Shown in pieces: positions 10,388 through 21,515 of a stretch of DNA of 64,000 bases. The stretch lies in NCBI RefSeq assembly GCF_947242115.1, contig NC_074713.1:12220001-12284000 (forward strand), read 5' to 3'. Source of the DNA: Biomphalaria glabrata. Taxonomy: Eukaryota; Mollusca; Gastropoda; Planorbidae. Positions within the stretch are counted from its first letter, which is position 1, and every line of letters begins with the position of its first letter. A program made the translations under genes and the position numbers. The notes under the pieces are model-generated. The model searched no databases and was not told where the DNA came from. It saw only the letters and a list, made by a program, of their open reading frames with translations.

Positions 10388-12491
10388 TGTGACAGGTGGG
10401 GAAATGTGACGTGTGTTTGGCACGTTTTATGTCTAGGGGATGATTATTTTTGAAAGCAATCACACCCCCACTTATCAGCATATGAATCGGGAGCAGGCAC
10501 GCAACGAGACAAAGCAATGAAAGATAGATACAAAAGTTAAAATAAAGGATATTTATTTACCTAAATATACATATAATAATAAAAAGGGGGAGGGTTTGCA
10601 TCTATCTCTAGTATATTCTATGTTTAATCATCACTCTTGCACCTAATGAGAGTATGTCACTTTGTCCTCTGACTTAGCTGGTTTTTCCTGTTGATGTCGC
10701 AGCTGGCTGTGTCCTGGCTTGAGGTTCTGCAGCTGGAGGTGGCGCTCTAGCGGATAGAGGGACGCCGGCGATATAGTTCTTGTGGAGTCTCAGTCCCAAG
10801 TTCTAGTATCTGTAGTGGGCACAGTATGGCGGGTGGCCGGATACCGTGGGCACAAGGTTACTGCGGGCAGAGCTGATCTGCCGTGGGCAGCGTAGTTGAC
10901 AGGATATGTCCAGTGAGTTGCAGAGGGTTGGCGTAGCTATGACGTCTCACACAGATCTGGTCTATAGGGACGTCGCACCTAATAGCTTGACAGGTGGGCT
11001 GTCGAATAGGCGGGCAATGCCGATAGCGCCAAGTAGTAGAGTTGAGGAGATCTCAGTAGGCAAATGCAGCGCTGAATAGCACTAAGCACAACTGCCGGTA
11101 AATAGATCGTTGATCCAATAACTAGGCAATAGGTGATAGGCAAATAGGCAGGTAAGTAATCCGATAAATAGGCAGACACCTGAGGGAGGCTGCGGATAAA
11201 TAAAGACAAGTTAGGACATGTCTCTCATGCATCTTATCGATGCCCTCGACTGAGATGCATTCGTCAGATTGGTAAAATTGCTTTAGAGCACAAGGGGAGA
11301 TGACAAATGGGATTTGGAGAATAGATGGCAGATAGTAGCAAAGGGGAAATACTAATATAAAATGTACATAGAAGGGGAAATAATAATCTCAAATAAACAA
11401 CACAGGTGGATAGAGAAAGAAGGGGGGGGGGAAGTGAAATGGGCGGTGGTCAGTGACCCAGATGGTTTGTTTACATATGACTGTGGGTCGAGAACAATGG
11501 AGCGTGCTTGAATGTAGAGTGTGTCCGTTCAAGCGGGGTAACTCTCATAAGAGTAAAATGAGTAATGCGGAGATAATTCATATATCTTCTCTAAACGCAG
11601 TATCAGTGCGCTAGTAAAATTATCACGGTTGTCAGCCGAGATAAAGGAATAACATAAAATGTACAAATATATACATGGTTGCATCAACGATCAATTGAGC
11701 AACATAGCATTAATAGATTAATGCAGTACACAAATAAATACATAGAACATGTTTATGTTTTCTACTTACGCCAGTGAGAAATACACAATGCACTAATTAA
11801 ATATAAATGACCTAAGCAAAATACACATGATAATATCCAGTGAAATATACACAGAGTAATTAAGATGGAACTTGTGATTAAGTTCGGCTTACCACCAGGT
11901 ATTCCTCTAGGAGAAGGAATGAGTGATATAGTCCAGACTCGATAGCTCAGCTCGAATGAGAAAGAGAGGGTGATTTGAGTTGGTTTACTATATATATATG
12001 CCTGAAAAGTGTGGGCGGACACCGGAAATGTCCTAGGCTAAGAATTAGCTTACACGTGGGTGAAGTCCGACAAGAGTCACACCTTGGAGTACCACGCGGT
12101 GTATTGACCCGCGTAATCTCTTAGATCAAAGAGAGACGTGGGGGGGGGGGAAGAGTGACCTGCATTCCACCCAAGGGAGGGGGGGAGATTAGCTTGCATT
12201 CAAACCAAGGTGGTGTAAACCGCGACCGCCCTTCAGACATCCGGCGATAAGATCAAAGAGTCTATGTGTATCTTTGCCCCGGTCAAGGGAAGATAAATGA
12301 AAGGACGCGCCTTAACTTTCTCCAAGGTGGTGGACTAAGTCTAGCCTGGTAGAGAGGAAAGGTGGGGCGGGTGAAGAAATTGGAGGTAGGATGGGGAAAT
12401 AATTAAAATAAAATAAATAAACAATGAAAAATAATAATTAATGCTGTGATAAATTTGAGTGACTCTGACAGCGAGTTTTTGACTTGTCACA
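10388..12491. mobile_element. Solo-LTR-like insertion inside the satellite
   Basis: The insert starts TGTGACAGGTGG and ends CTTGTCACA, so it has TG...CA ends within a short inverted repeat (TGTGACA). It is flanked by a perfect 5-bp duplication ATGTA (10383-10387 and 12492-12496) made from the satellite unit, which proves insertion into an existing array. It is 2104 bp and shows no long reading frame, no internal terminal direct repeats and no RT or integrase similarity. TG...CA ends plus a 5-bp duplication are the usual signature of an LTR left after recombination. A non-autonomous element with unusual ends is an alternative. It is a fossil; orientation is unknown. Confidence 0.6.
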
Positions 12492-14871
12492 ATGTAGTCT
12501 AACAAGCAGAGCTAAACATTAGTCTTCTAACATATGTAGTCTAACAAGCAGAGCTAAACATTAGTCTTCTAACATATGTAGTCTAACAAGCAGAGCTAAA
12601 CATTAGTCTTCTAACATATGTAGTCTAACAAGCAGAGCTAAACATTAGTCTTCTAACATATGTAGTCTAACAAGCAGAGCTAAACATTAGTCTTCTAACA
12701 TATGTAGTCTAACAAGCAGAGCTAAACATTAGTCTTCTAACATATGTAGTCTAACAAGCAGAGCTAAACATTAGTCTTCTAACATATGTAGTCTAACAAG
12801 CAGAGCTAAACATTAGTCTTCTAACATATGTAGTCTAACAAGCAGAGCTAAACATTAGTCTTCTAACATATGTAGTCTAACAAGCAGAGCTAAACATTAG
12901 TCTTCTAACATATGTAGTCTAACAAGCAGAGCTAAACATTAGTCTTCTAACATATGTAGTCTAACAAGTAGAGCTAAACATTAGTCTTCTAACATATGTA
13001 GTCTAACAAGTAGAGCTAAACATTAGTCTTCTAACATATGTAGTCTAACAAGTAGAGCTAAACATTAGTCTTCTAACATATGTAGTCTAACAAGCAGAGC
13101 TAAACATTAGTCTTCTAACATATGTAGTCTAACAAGCAGAGCTAAACATTAGTCTTCTAACATATGTAGTCTAACAAGCAGAGCTAAACATTAGTCTTCT
13201 AACATATGTAGTCTAACAAGTAGAGCTAAACATTAGTCTTCTAACATATGTAGTCTAACAAGTAGAGCTAAACATTAGTCTTCTAACATATGTAGTCTAA
13301 CAAGCAGAGCTAAACATTAGTCTTCTAACATATGTAGTCTAACAAGTAGAGCTAAACATTAGTCTTCTAACATATGTAGTCTAACAAGTAGAGCTAAACA
13401 TTAGTCTTCTAACATATGTAGTCTAACAAGTAGAGCTAAACATTAGTCTTCTAACATATGTAGTCTAACAAGTAGAGCTAAACATTAGTCTTCTAACATA
13501 TGTAGTCTAACAAGTAGAGCTAAACATTAGTCTTCTAACATATGTAGTCTAACAAGCAGAGCTAAACATTAGTCTTCTAACATATGTAGTCTAACAAGCA
13601 GAGCTAAACATTAGTCTTCTAACATATGTAGTCTAACAAGTAGAGCTAAACATTAGTCTTCTAACATATGTAGTCTAACAAGTAGAGCTAAACATTAGTC
13701 TTCTAACATATGTAGTCTAACAAGTAGAGCTAAACATTAGTCTTCTAACATATGTAGTCTAACAAGTAGAGCTAAACATTAGTCTTCTAACATATGTAGT
13801 CTAACAAGCAGAGCTAAACATTAGTCTTCTAACATATGTAGTCTAACAAGCAGAGCTAAACATTAGTCTTCTAACATATGTAGTCTAACAAGCAGAGCTA
13901 AACATTAGTCTTCTAACATATGTAGTCTAACAAGTAGAGCTAAACATTAGTCTTCTAACATATGTAGTCTAACAAGTAGAGCTAAACATTAGTCTTCTAA
14001 CATATGTAGTCTAACAAGCAGAGCTAAACATTAGTCTTCTAACATATGTAGTCTAACAAGTAGAGCTAAACATTAGTCTTCTAACATATGTAGTCTAACA
14101 AGTAGAGCTAAACATTAGTCTTCTAACATATGTAGTCTAACAAGTAGAGCTAAACATTAGTCTTCTAACATATGTAGTCTAACAAGTAGAGCTAAACATT
14201 AGTCTTCTAACATATGTAGTCTAACAAGTAGAGCTAAACATTAGTCTTCTAACATATGTAGTCTAACAAGCAGAGCTAAACATTAGTCTTCTAACATATG
14301 TAGTCTAACAAGCAGAGCTAAACATTAGTCTTCTAACATATGTAGTCTAACAAGTAGAGCTAAACATTAGTCTTCTAACATATGTAGTCTAACAAGCAGA
14401 GCTAAACATTAGTCTTCTAACATATGTAGTCTAACAAGCAGAGCTAAACATTAGTCTTCTAACATATGTAGTCTAACAAGCAGAGCTAAACATTAGTCTT
14501 CTAACATATGTAGTCTAACAAGCAGAGCTAAACATTAGTCTTCTAACATATGTAGTCTAACAAGCAGAGCTAAACATTAGTCTTCTAACATATGTAGTCT
14601 AACAAGCAGAGCTAAACATTAGTCTTCTAACATATGTAGTCTAACAAGCAGAGCTAAACATTAGTCTTCTAACATATGTAGTCTAACAAGCAGAGCTAAA
14701 CATTAGTCTTCTAACATATGTAGTCTAAAAAGCAGAGCTAAACATTAGTCTTCTAACATATGTAGTCTAACAAGCAGAGCTAAACATTAGTCTTCTAACA
14801 TATGTAGTCTAACAAGCAGAGCTAAACATTAGTCTTCTAACATATGTAGTCTAACAAGCAGAGCTAAACAT
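12492..14871. repeat. 42-bp satellite, right arm (57 units) with a 17-unit higher-order repeat
   Basis: This is the same 42-bp unit as in 9068-10387. Using the C/T site, units 1-11 are all C, units 12-28 read TTTCCCTTCTTTTTCCT, units 29-45 read exactly the same, and units 46-57 are all C. The two 17-unit blocks are 12957-13670 and 13671-14384 (714 bp each). One unit near 14731 has an A for C (CTAAAAAGC). The array ends at 14871 where the text changes to CCGCGAAG. Confidence 0.97.
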
Positions 14872-15474
14872 CCGCGAAGAAACATTGAATCATAGTAGAG
14901 ACTTGGAGCTACTCATCTAGACACACAGTTCTGTTAGGTTTGAGTTTGGATCCATGTTTTACAATTTTTATCTCTAAAAAAAAATTGATTTGAGTCCTGT
15001 GCGAGCCCCCCCCCCCCTTCCCAACCCAAATCAGAGGCCCTAGGCGACTGCCTAGTTTGCCTATGCCTAAGGCCGGCCCTGATATCCATGTAGGTCTCAG
15101 TATTATATCACGAGTAGCTGAAGAAACAATTGAAAGGGCTTTGAAACTAATGAATATGATGAGATGTGAGAGTATGACGTACACAGTAATCCTCTTACTT
15201 AGTGACGCAAGACTTGGTTGGATGAGGATCAAATATCGAGGGCGATCTTGCTGCTTAATGTAGTCGTGGCGTGACATGAACTCATTTGTGCTTTTGTTAC
15301 GTATACTTTGTTACATAGGCGCTCTCAAAGGCACAAAACGTAAACAGTCCCAAACTCGTGTGTGACTTGAGCAACTTGCTTTTTTTTTTTTAATTGCTTA
15401 TGAAAAGGCAGCACATAAACTTTCTTCCAGCTAACCCACCCCCACCCCCTCCCAAATGGTCCGCAAAAGTGATT
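14872..15474. other. Intergenic stretch with old repeat traces
   Basis: It has a C10 run near 15007 and a T10 run near 15380. The GCCTATGCCTAAGGCCGGCCCTGAT block near 15058-15083 looks like the end of a DNA-transposon-like repeat (reverse strand ATCAGGGCCGGCC). Overlapping frames on both strands at 14909-15277 have no family resemblance. Confidence 0.35.
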
Positions 15475-15477
15475 GGA

Positions 15478-16060
15478 CCCAGGGCTGTATTTAAGTATCT
15501 GGAGGCCCCAGGGCAGGATTTTGTGAAGGCCCCTACACTTTTTCGAAAGCTTTAATTAAACTCCAGTTATTAATAATAATACTTATATCTAAAAACATGT
15601 CGTATTTTGTAAGAAAAAAAATGGAGTACTTATATCTCATTTTCCTTCCTTAAAAAAAATTAATATGCATATTTTAGTTGTTGTTTTTTAAGTATATTTT
15701 TGAGTTTGTGGAGGGTAAGGCCCTAGGTTGACACAATGCAGTAAATCGATCTATTGCTGTATTTATGTATTACGAGCACGCTACAGGTGGACACTTCTTA
15801 ACTCTTTTTCTCAGCAATTATTTACCACATTCTGATGGAATCAACGCTGGTATCGTCAGTTAGGAGAGAAAGAGTTAACCAGCACATTGTTGCCAACCTT
15901 AAGATTTAAAGTATTGTCAGTGAACAAAAAAAAATAAAATAAACAAAGGCGAATATTACAAAAAAAAAAGTTTCTGACCCAAAATTCGGCTATGTTTTTA
16001 ATATCTATTGTGGAGGCCCCTGGGCAGTGGCCCCGCCTGCTCTCCCATAAATCCGATTGG
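15478..16060. repeat. Possible dispersed repeat bounded by GGAGGCCCC motifs
   Basis: The block starts near CCCAGGGCTGTATTTAAGTATCTGG with GGAGGCCCCAGGGC and ends near GGAGGCCCCTGGGCAGTGGCCC. It has an AT-rich interior with poly-A runs. I recall similar aggregates as common dispersed repeats in animal genomes. No open frame of note is present and the boundaries are uncertain. Confidence 0.35.
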
Positions 16061-16229
16061 ACCATAGCGCACTGATCATAAAGTTGGGCTAAACAAGTTC
16101 CATTCAAACTAAAGATCAACCAAAATTACTAAAATTAAGATGACAAAATAAATACACTGACTTGTAAGGCACAAATTGTAAGACGAATTTCTTTATGGAT
16201 AATAAACATTATTATTATGTTAGAAATGA

Positions 16230-16500
16230 ACGAGTAGTCATTCTCTGGCGCTGCCAGGGTTGGGTTTCGTTAAAGAGAAACAAAATTCATTGTAGTCCCT
16301 TTATCAATATCCACTAAGGAATTTTCTGGTGATGCAGTACCGCCCTCTGACAGGCAACGAGGATGTCCCTAGGAATGTTGAAGGCCTTGAAGGTATCTGT
16401 GAGGTCAGTTGTTATTATCCCCTCGGTTAATATGACAATGGAGTACGGTATATTGTTATATTGGATAACTTCCATAAACACTCAATCTCCAAGCCTATTA
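16230..16500 (-). mobile_element. Possible remnant of a LINE C-terminal region
   Basis: On the minus strand one frame reads NNIPYSIVILTEGIITTDL then TFKAFNIPRDILVACQRAVL before a stop, which loosely resembles the tail seen in some molluscan LINE proteins. Further along the same strand the region reaches an AATAATAATG tail near 16205-16220. The evidence is weak and stops are present. Confidence 0.25.
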
Positions 16501-16517
16501 TTATTATTATTATATAT

Positions 16518-17009
16518 TGTAGTAACTCCAGTGGCCGACCGAAAGGGTTAATGTATGTGCGGCCTACTGATACACATGATTCAGGCCAATCACACAGGTC
16601 AAGGGCTGTTGAACAAGGGACATTACTGCTAATGCACGCAATATGACCAATGTTGTGGTCATGTGATCCAGAGCCTTCACAGAAGAGAGACAGTGTTAGA
16701 AAGGACAGTTGAGTCCAGGACAGAAAAGCAGAAGGACTGTTATGTACCTTTGAGTACTCGAGAATGTAGCTGTACGAGCTAGAGAGACTTGTAGTGTTTA
16801 GTTAGGCGGTTCTGTTAAGTACAAGAAAGCATTTGAATTTGATGTACCCCATTGTGTTTATTGGCTGTTGTTGATGTAATTGTAAAAAAAAAAAACAAAA
16901 AAAAAACGCCACATTGTTTATTGAAGCTCTTGTTGTCAAGTTTTTGTATTAGATGTGCTGAGTGTGTTTAGCAGTGTTTGCAGAAGGCCTGATAGAGAAG
17001 ATCGTAACA
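16518..17009. mobile_element. Second solo-LTR candidate
   Basis: The segment starts TGTAGTAACTCC and ends GATCGTAACA (TG...CA) and is flanked by ATAT at 16514-16517 and 17010-17013. It is 492 bp, GC-richer at its start than the flanks, and has no reading frame of note. These features fit a solo LTR of an LTR retrotransposon. The 4-bp flank lies in AT-rich, low-complexity DNA, so it is weaker evidence than the duplication around 10388-12491. Treated as a fossil. Confidence 0.4.
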
Positions 17010-18146
17010 ATATTATTATAAGTATTGACATTAATTGACAAAGTCTTACAGTGCTCTCTAAACACACCCAAAAAAAGTTATGGTCGACTGGTAAACGAAG
17101 TAGTTATCCCTTTTCTGGACAAAAAAAGCCTATCTGATATTCTATTGCGTGTATCTGGTTAAATTTTCAGTCATTAAAAATTAATTACATGATTTAGAAA
17201 TATTGATCAATTTTCTGATTTTTCAGTCTATATAAGCAGGGTTTTTTTTTAAGTATTTTTTTTTATTTAGCGTGTTTACAAGGACTTGTCTGTGACCTAT
17301 ATCTCTAAATGTTTCACTATATATATTGCGAAAAAAATCAGGATACCAAAAGAGAGACATTTTCAATTGCTTACTTGTTTTAGCGGGACAAGCATGATTT
17401 TTTTTTAACATTGAAATATTCTGTATAGTCTACAAGAATTAGACAATGCATGCAATAAATGACCTCAACACCCACCCCCTCTCTTGCAAAACAAATTGTT
17501 TAAAGTTTAGTCCTAAATCAAAAAATATCTAGCAGTTATCATGTCACTCCCATGTACACATGCTAGCCTGTATGTCTATAACCCGCCAACACATTTACAT
17601 AAGGATATAAGTGTGCATACTTAACACAGAGGTACATACACACGGAGAGTCGATTTATAAAGCGTGCAATTATCTCTGCAATGTTCGCAGGTACACATAG
17701 TCACACACACACACTTCTCTCTCACACACACACTCAGAGACAAACCATTGTGACAAGACCAGGCCAGTGTTACAAACAGGTCCTTTACACTGGAGCAGAC
17801 GCCACACATCTATAGATCTAGATTCAGATTTATCATTATGTGTGAGGCCGACAGCCGCGTAAGTTTGCTGTTCTTAAAGCTTCTAAAATTCTTTATTGTT
17901 AACCCAAGCACTACCACATAATAATAACATACTTTTAAAGATCTATCGACTTTATTTTGTTTTACAACTGAGCCGTAATGTGAGACTAATAGATCTATAT
18001 TTTAACGCTAAGGTAATGACATACCTGGTCAATGTGTAGGCTAATCCTAGATGTATATTAAATGTAGGCCTACAGTTAGGAAACTTTTTGTGATTTAATA
18101 CAAGCCTTTTGTTTTTTAGCTAACTGTGGAGGACGTAGGTTCCATT
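17010..18146. other. AT-rich intergenic DNA with a CA/CT microsatellite
   Basis: A CA-rich run lies at about 17701-17732 (CACACACACAC, then CTCTCTCACACACACAC). There are poly-T runs near 17240 and 17400. No gene was recognised. Confidence 0.45.
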
Positions 18147-18292
18147 CAGGGGCGTAGCTATGAATTTTTCATCGTTATAAGGCCCCGATGGGGCTTGACC
18201 TCTTTGGGGGCCCCTGCATTTTGCGAAATATTCAATTTTTAATGTAAAAACACATTCTCCCCCCTCCTGCCCACACCCTAGCTACGCCACTG
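18147..18292. mobile_element. hAT-type MITE
   Basis: The left end reads CAGGGGCGTAGCTATG and the right end, read on the other strand, CAGTGGCGTAGCTAGG: terminal inverted repeats of about 16 bp with two mismatches. The flanks are GTTCCATT (18139-18146) and GTACCATT (18293-18300), an 8-bp duplication with one difference. CAG-starting TIRs and 8-bp duplications are typical of hAT transposons. At 146 bp it is a non-autonomous miniature element with a GGCCCC-rich interior and no coding capacity. Confidence 0.7.
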
Positions 18293-18320
18293 GTACCATT
18301 ACATCTCTTGTATCAGCCAT

Positions 18321-18560
18321 TATATTAATAATAATAATAATAATTTTATTTATAAAGCGCTGTTAACAAACAAAATGTAGGCTCAAGGCGCTGTAATAAC
18401 ATTAAAATCACAAACACGACCGCTGAAATGACAATTAATCTAAAAAAGTTTTAAACCGATAGGTCTTAATGTTCCTCTTAAAAGTGATGTAGCATGTTGT
18501 CTGTCTGAGATCAATGGGGAGTGAGTTCCAAACCTTTGGGACGTGCACTGAAACAATGTG
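18321..18560 (-). mobile_element. 3' end of an L2-like LINE
   Basis: Read on the minus strand this matches the 3' end of the element at 46130-47048: TTTGGAACTCACTCCCC, GATCTCAGACAGACAACATGC, ACCTATCGGTTTAAAAC, TTGAGCCTACATTTTG, then GCGCTTTATAAATAAAA and an ATT repeat tail. Only the last 240 bp are present, as expected for 5' truncation during target-primed insertion. Confidence 0.75.
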
Positions 18561-19149
18561 AAATAAAAAGTATAGGCCTGTAATGTTCCATAGATCTGGG
18601 AGTTCTAGACTATAAACGTTTCACATTCATTCACATCAATCTTTTCGAAACCTGATCCTCTTTTTCTTTCTAGAGACACTGCTTCTGTAGTTCTGTAACT
18701 GATCTGTTTACTATTCAATAAATTACAAATATACATGTGTAGGTGAATTAGTGCTTCGTTTTCGTATCCACTACAGAGATCGATAGGAATTAAAACATCG
18801 AAACAAAAATCTTATTTGTAAAATATACTCTCTACTATCTCAAATAAATAATACCAAAAAAAAAAAAAAAACGAGATAATCTTTATAATTCTAGGACTGA
18901 GAAACAGTTGCTTTTGCTACAGTCCGTTTTTCTGTTTGTTTGATTGTTGTTATATTTGAAAGGGTTAACAAAGATGAAAATACCCGTTTTCTCTGACATG
19001 TTTAGGTAACATGGTTAGGTCTTAAGTTTTATGGGAGAGTCCAAAGATTGGGTTGTGGGGAAGTAAGTTTTAACTGCATATATTTATTTTCTGAGCAGGA
19101 AAAAAATGTGTTATGTATACATGCACTTTTTTTTTGTGTGTATACCTAT
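18561..19149. other. AT-rich intergenic DNA
   Basis: A poly-A run lies at about 18857-18871. No gene, RNA or clear repeat was seen. Confidence 0.4.
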
Positions 19150-19286
19150 AGGAGATGGTTATGTGTCCGACGGTTAACAATAGTGTAATGGGGCCAGCAC
19201 AACGATCAACGCTTCACTTCCCCAACTAATGTCATGTACCCATTACTCAGGGGCACCATTAAAATCCGTCTCTACCGAGATTCGAA
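19150..19286 (-). mobile_element. SINE family A, truncated copy
   Basis: On the plus strand the complement of the family body is seen: GTGTCCGACGGTTAACAATA, GGGGCCAGCACAACGATCAA, CCCCAACTAATGTCATGTAC and CTCTACCGAGATTCGAA. The tRNA-like head is lost beyond about 19286. Confidence 0.75.
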
Positions 19287-20040
19287 AAAAAAACTCAATT
19301 GAATTACATATTTACATTTTTGGGATGGGCGTTATTTTTTTTTTATCAATAAAAAAATCCTTATTAATTATACAGGTCTCTAGAAATGATCTCCGTACTT
19401 AGATTTGAAGTCATAAATATGTTTAGAATTAAAAGTTGTCTTTGCCTTTTGAAAACCTCCCTTCCCCCAACATTCTGAACTAATGCCAGCGAAAAAAAGA
19501 AAAAGAAAAAAATTAAATACAAGAAAAAGAAAGAAAGAAAAATGATGAATGGAGGTAGAGAAATCAATTTTCTTTATTGGACTAATGTTAACAAATATGT
19601 TCATCAATCAATGTAAATGAACGATCAATGGCTATGGCCTGTACTGTGTTACAAAATACACACGAGTTTACACAGGTAGTGAGCGGAATATCGAGTAGAC
19701 AGTAGAGAGAGGATCAACAACTTCAGCTTCCTTATCTTTTTTCTTTTTTTTTTTCTTTTGTTTTTGTTTTATTTTTTAAATCCCCATGAAGTTATAGATC
19801 TAATTTTTTTTTACCTTTACACTGAGTGATGGCGGGGGGAACGATTGAGTCAGGAAGTGGGCAATATATTAGTTTTCTACTATTAATTACTAGCAGTACA
19901 CACCGGCTGTCCCCTTTGATTTAAAAAAAAAATGTTTATTATGGCTCAAACACCCACTTAATTTTTTTTTGTGTGAATTTTAATTAATGGGCCACATTCT
20001 AACGACCAACCTAACATACTTTTAGCCCTGTGAATGAGTG
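19287..20040. other. AT-rich intergenic DNA
   Basis: Long T-rich and A-rich runs (19334-19342, 19493-19530, 19737-19775). No gene was recognised; the frames on the minus strand are T/A-run artefacts. Confidence 0.4.
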
Positions 20041-20085
20041 TATCTTTTTTGAAGTAACGTCTGCATCATATAAGATAAGATAAAA
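20041..20085 (+). mobile_element. 3' tail of the jockey/CR1-type LINE family
   Basis: TTTTTTGAAGTAACGTCTGCATCATATAAGATAAGATAA matches the last bases of the LINE at about 7449-7493 with few differences. It is an extreme 5' truncation to only the tail. Confidence 0.7.
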
Positions 20086-20139
20086 TCTCACGGACCACTC
20101 TCCCTCTTTCCTTCTCTCTCGCTCTCTGGAACCCCCGAT

Positions 20140-20393
20140 TTTGATTTTTTAACCTTCGCATCGCAATTTCTCTGATGTAAACTTTTAACTTGATTTGGAA
20201 AGGCCTACTTCATAATGTGTCCCCCTACACATACTTGTACTCATATTTTGGTCCCGTTAAATCTAGAATCACTTTCCTCCAACAACAAAAAGCTAGTCCT
20301 TCAGTGCACTTTATGACTTTTCTTCGGTTTCTCAATTCAGTGTATATCATATTTCGACCGTGACCCCCCCCCCCCACCCCTTCCTATGGTTAC

Positions 20394-20429
<36 letters not shown>

Positions 20430-20560
20430 TGCAATCGTTAATCCTAAAGCAAGCGATTTACGGTTGAAGACACCGCATACATTTATATATCCATTTACCA
20501 AAGGCCCTAATTGAATGCCACATTCAATTTCACCTTTCTACATTTATTTTGGTATTTTGT
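20140..20560 (+). repeat. Diverged repeat pair, copy 1 (partner at 25600-26095)
   Basis: Shared blocks in the same order as at 25600-26095 are GACTTTTCTTCGG, TTTCGACCG, a C-rich run, GCAAGC(G/A)AT(T/G)TACGGT, ACAC(C/T)GCA(T/A)ACATTT and ACATTTATTTT. A (TTA)n microsatellite at about 20398-20429 lies inside. The class is unknown. Confidence 0.45.
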
Positions 20561-21370
20561 TCTCTAAATTAAAAGAAATATCAATTTCGTTTAATTAATT
20601 GTAATCGTTTATTTGAACCATCTCTCTCTCTCTCTCACTCGAGAAAAAAAAAAAAGAAAGAAAAAGACTATTTAATGCTATTAGGATTTTTTGCTTTTTT
20701 TTTTTTTTTTACACCGCGTAATGCATAATAAAAATTAGTAGACTTACTGAAAAAGGAAAACAATTGCTTTAAAAATACGGATTTTTTAAATATTTTTTTT
20801 TTCATGTGTAGACTGCGGCCTTTTTTTTTTTTTTTGGCGGGGGGGGGGGGGGGGGGAATGCCGAAAAAAAAGATGGACAGCTTGCAGTATTTTCGCTGAT
20901 AGTGGTAATCAGGTTGCGAATCTGTCAAATCCGGTTCTTATCGCCTAGGAGGTAAAAGGAACCTGTTTAAGAGAGCTCTTGATCATTCGGTGAATCAGTG
21001 CAAACTTAGAAATATATAAACTGGTCAACAAGACAATTTAAAAGGGGGAGACAATTAATTTCATAAATGATACGTTTAAAGGAAGATAATTATAATTCAA
21101 ATAAAATTATATATTATAATAATTTTTACCTAACAATAAAAAATATTTTAGTAAGCATACATTAATTCATAATTGTAGGCTATACAGACAATAAAATAGT
21201 TTACTAATGATACAAGTTTTCATGCATTTGTTAGAATTAAATAAAATATATAAATTTAAAATGCAAATTTTTAAAAGCTTAAGCTCCACAAAATGTCGGG
21301 TTGCACTAGAATACTTTTAGTGGCCATCTTTCTTTGTCATCTAGTAGGTAATTCTGATCTGTAAGTCCAC
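20561..21370. other. AT-rich DNA with homopolymer runs
   Basis: There are a (TC)n run near 20621-20637, a T-run near 20696-20711, and a T-run followed by a long G-run at about 20820-20857. No gene was recognised. Confidence 0.4.
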
Positions 21371-21374
21371 TGGA

Positions 21375-21515
21375 CTTCAGAAAAGAATTGTGATGATCGC
21401 GGAACATGACTTTATGTGAGTTAAATTCCGCAAGGGAAGAGAGCTAACGACACTCTTCTCTTAACTCTGATCCTACTAGATGATCACCTCCATAACCAAA
21501 TAAATGATTGGATGA
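21375..21515. repeat. ~130-bp structured repeat, copy 1 of 3
   Basis: It starts CTTCAGAAAAGAATTGTGAT and ends AATGATTGGATGA. It contains a GCGGAA/TTCCGC stem enclosing ACAT...ATGT, an AGAGAG...CTCTTCTCT stem, and GATC...GATC pairing around CTACTAG. Copies 2 and 3 are at 23632-23761 and 26257-26398 with high similarity. It might be a small non-autonomous element or the head of the ~1-kb unit that follows copy 2. Confidence 0.7.

Noticed and set aside
10979-11209. Hydrophobic 76-codon minus-strand frame with Tyr/Leu-rich repeats inside the solo-LTR-like insert
   Set aside because: It derives from short GGCAAATAGGCAGGTAAG-like repeats, with no family resemblance.
9068-14871. CRISPR-like array
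   Set aside because: The 42-bp units are contiguous with no unique spacers, so it is a satellite.
21375-21515. Hammerhead ribozyme in the structured repeat
   Set aside because: TGATGA occurs, but the full core (CTGATGA ... GAAA with a three-stem layout) could not be built.
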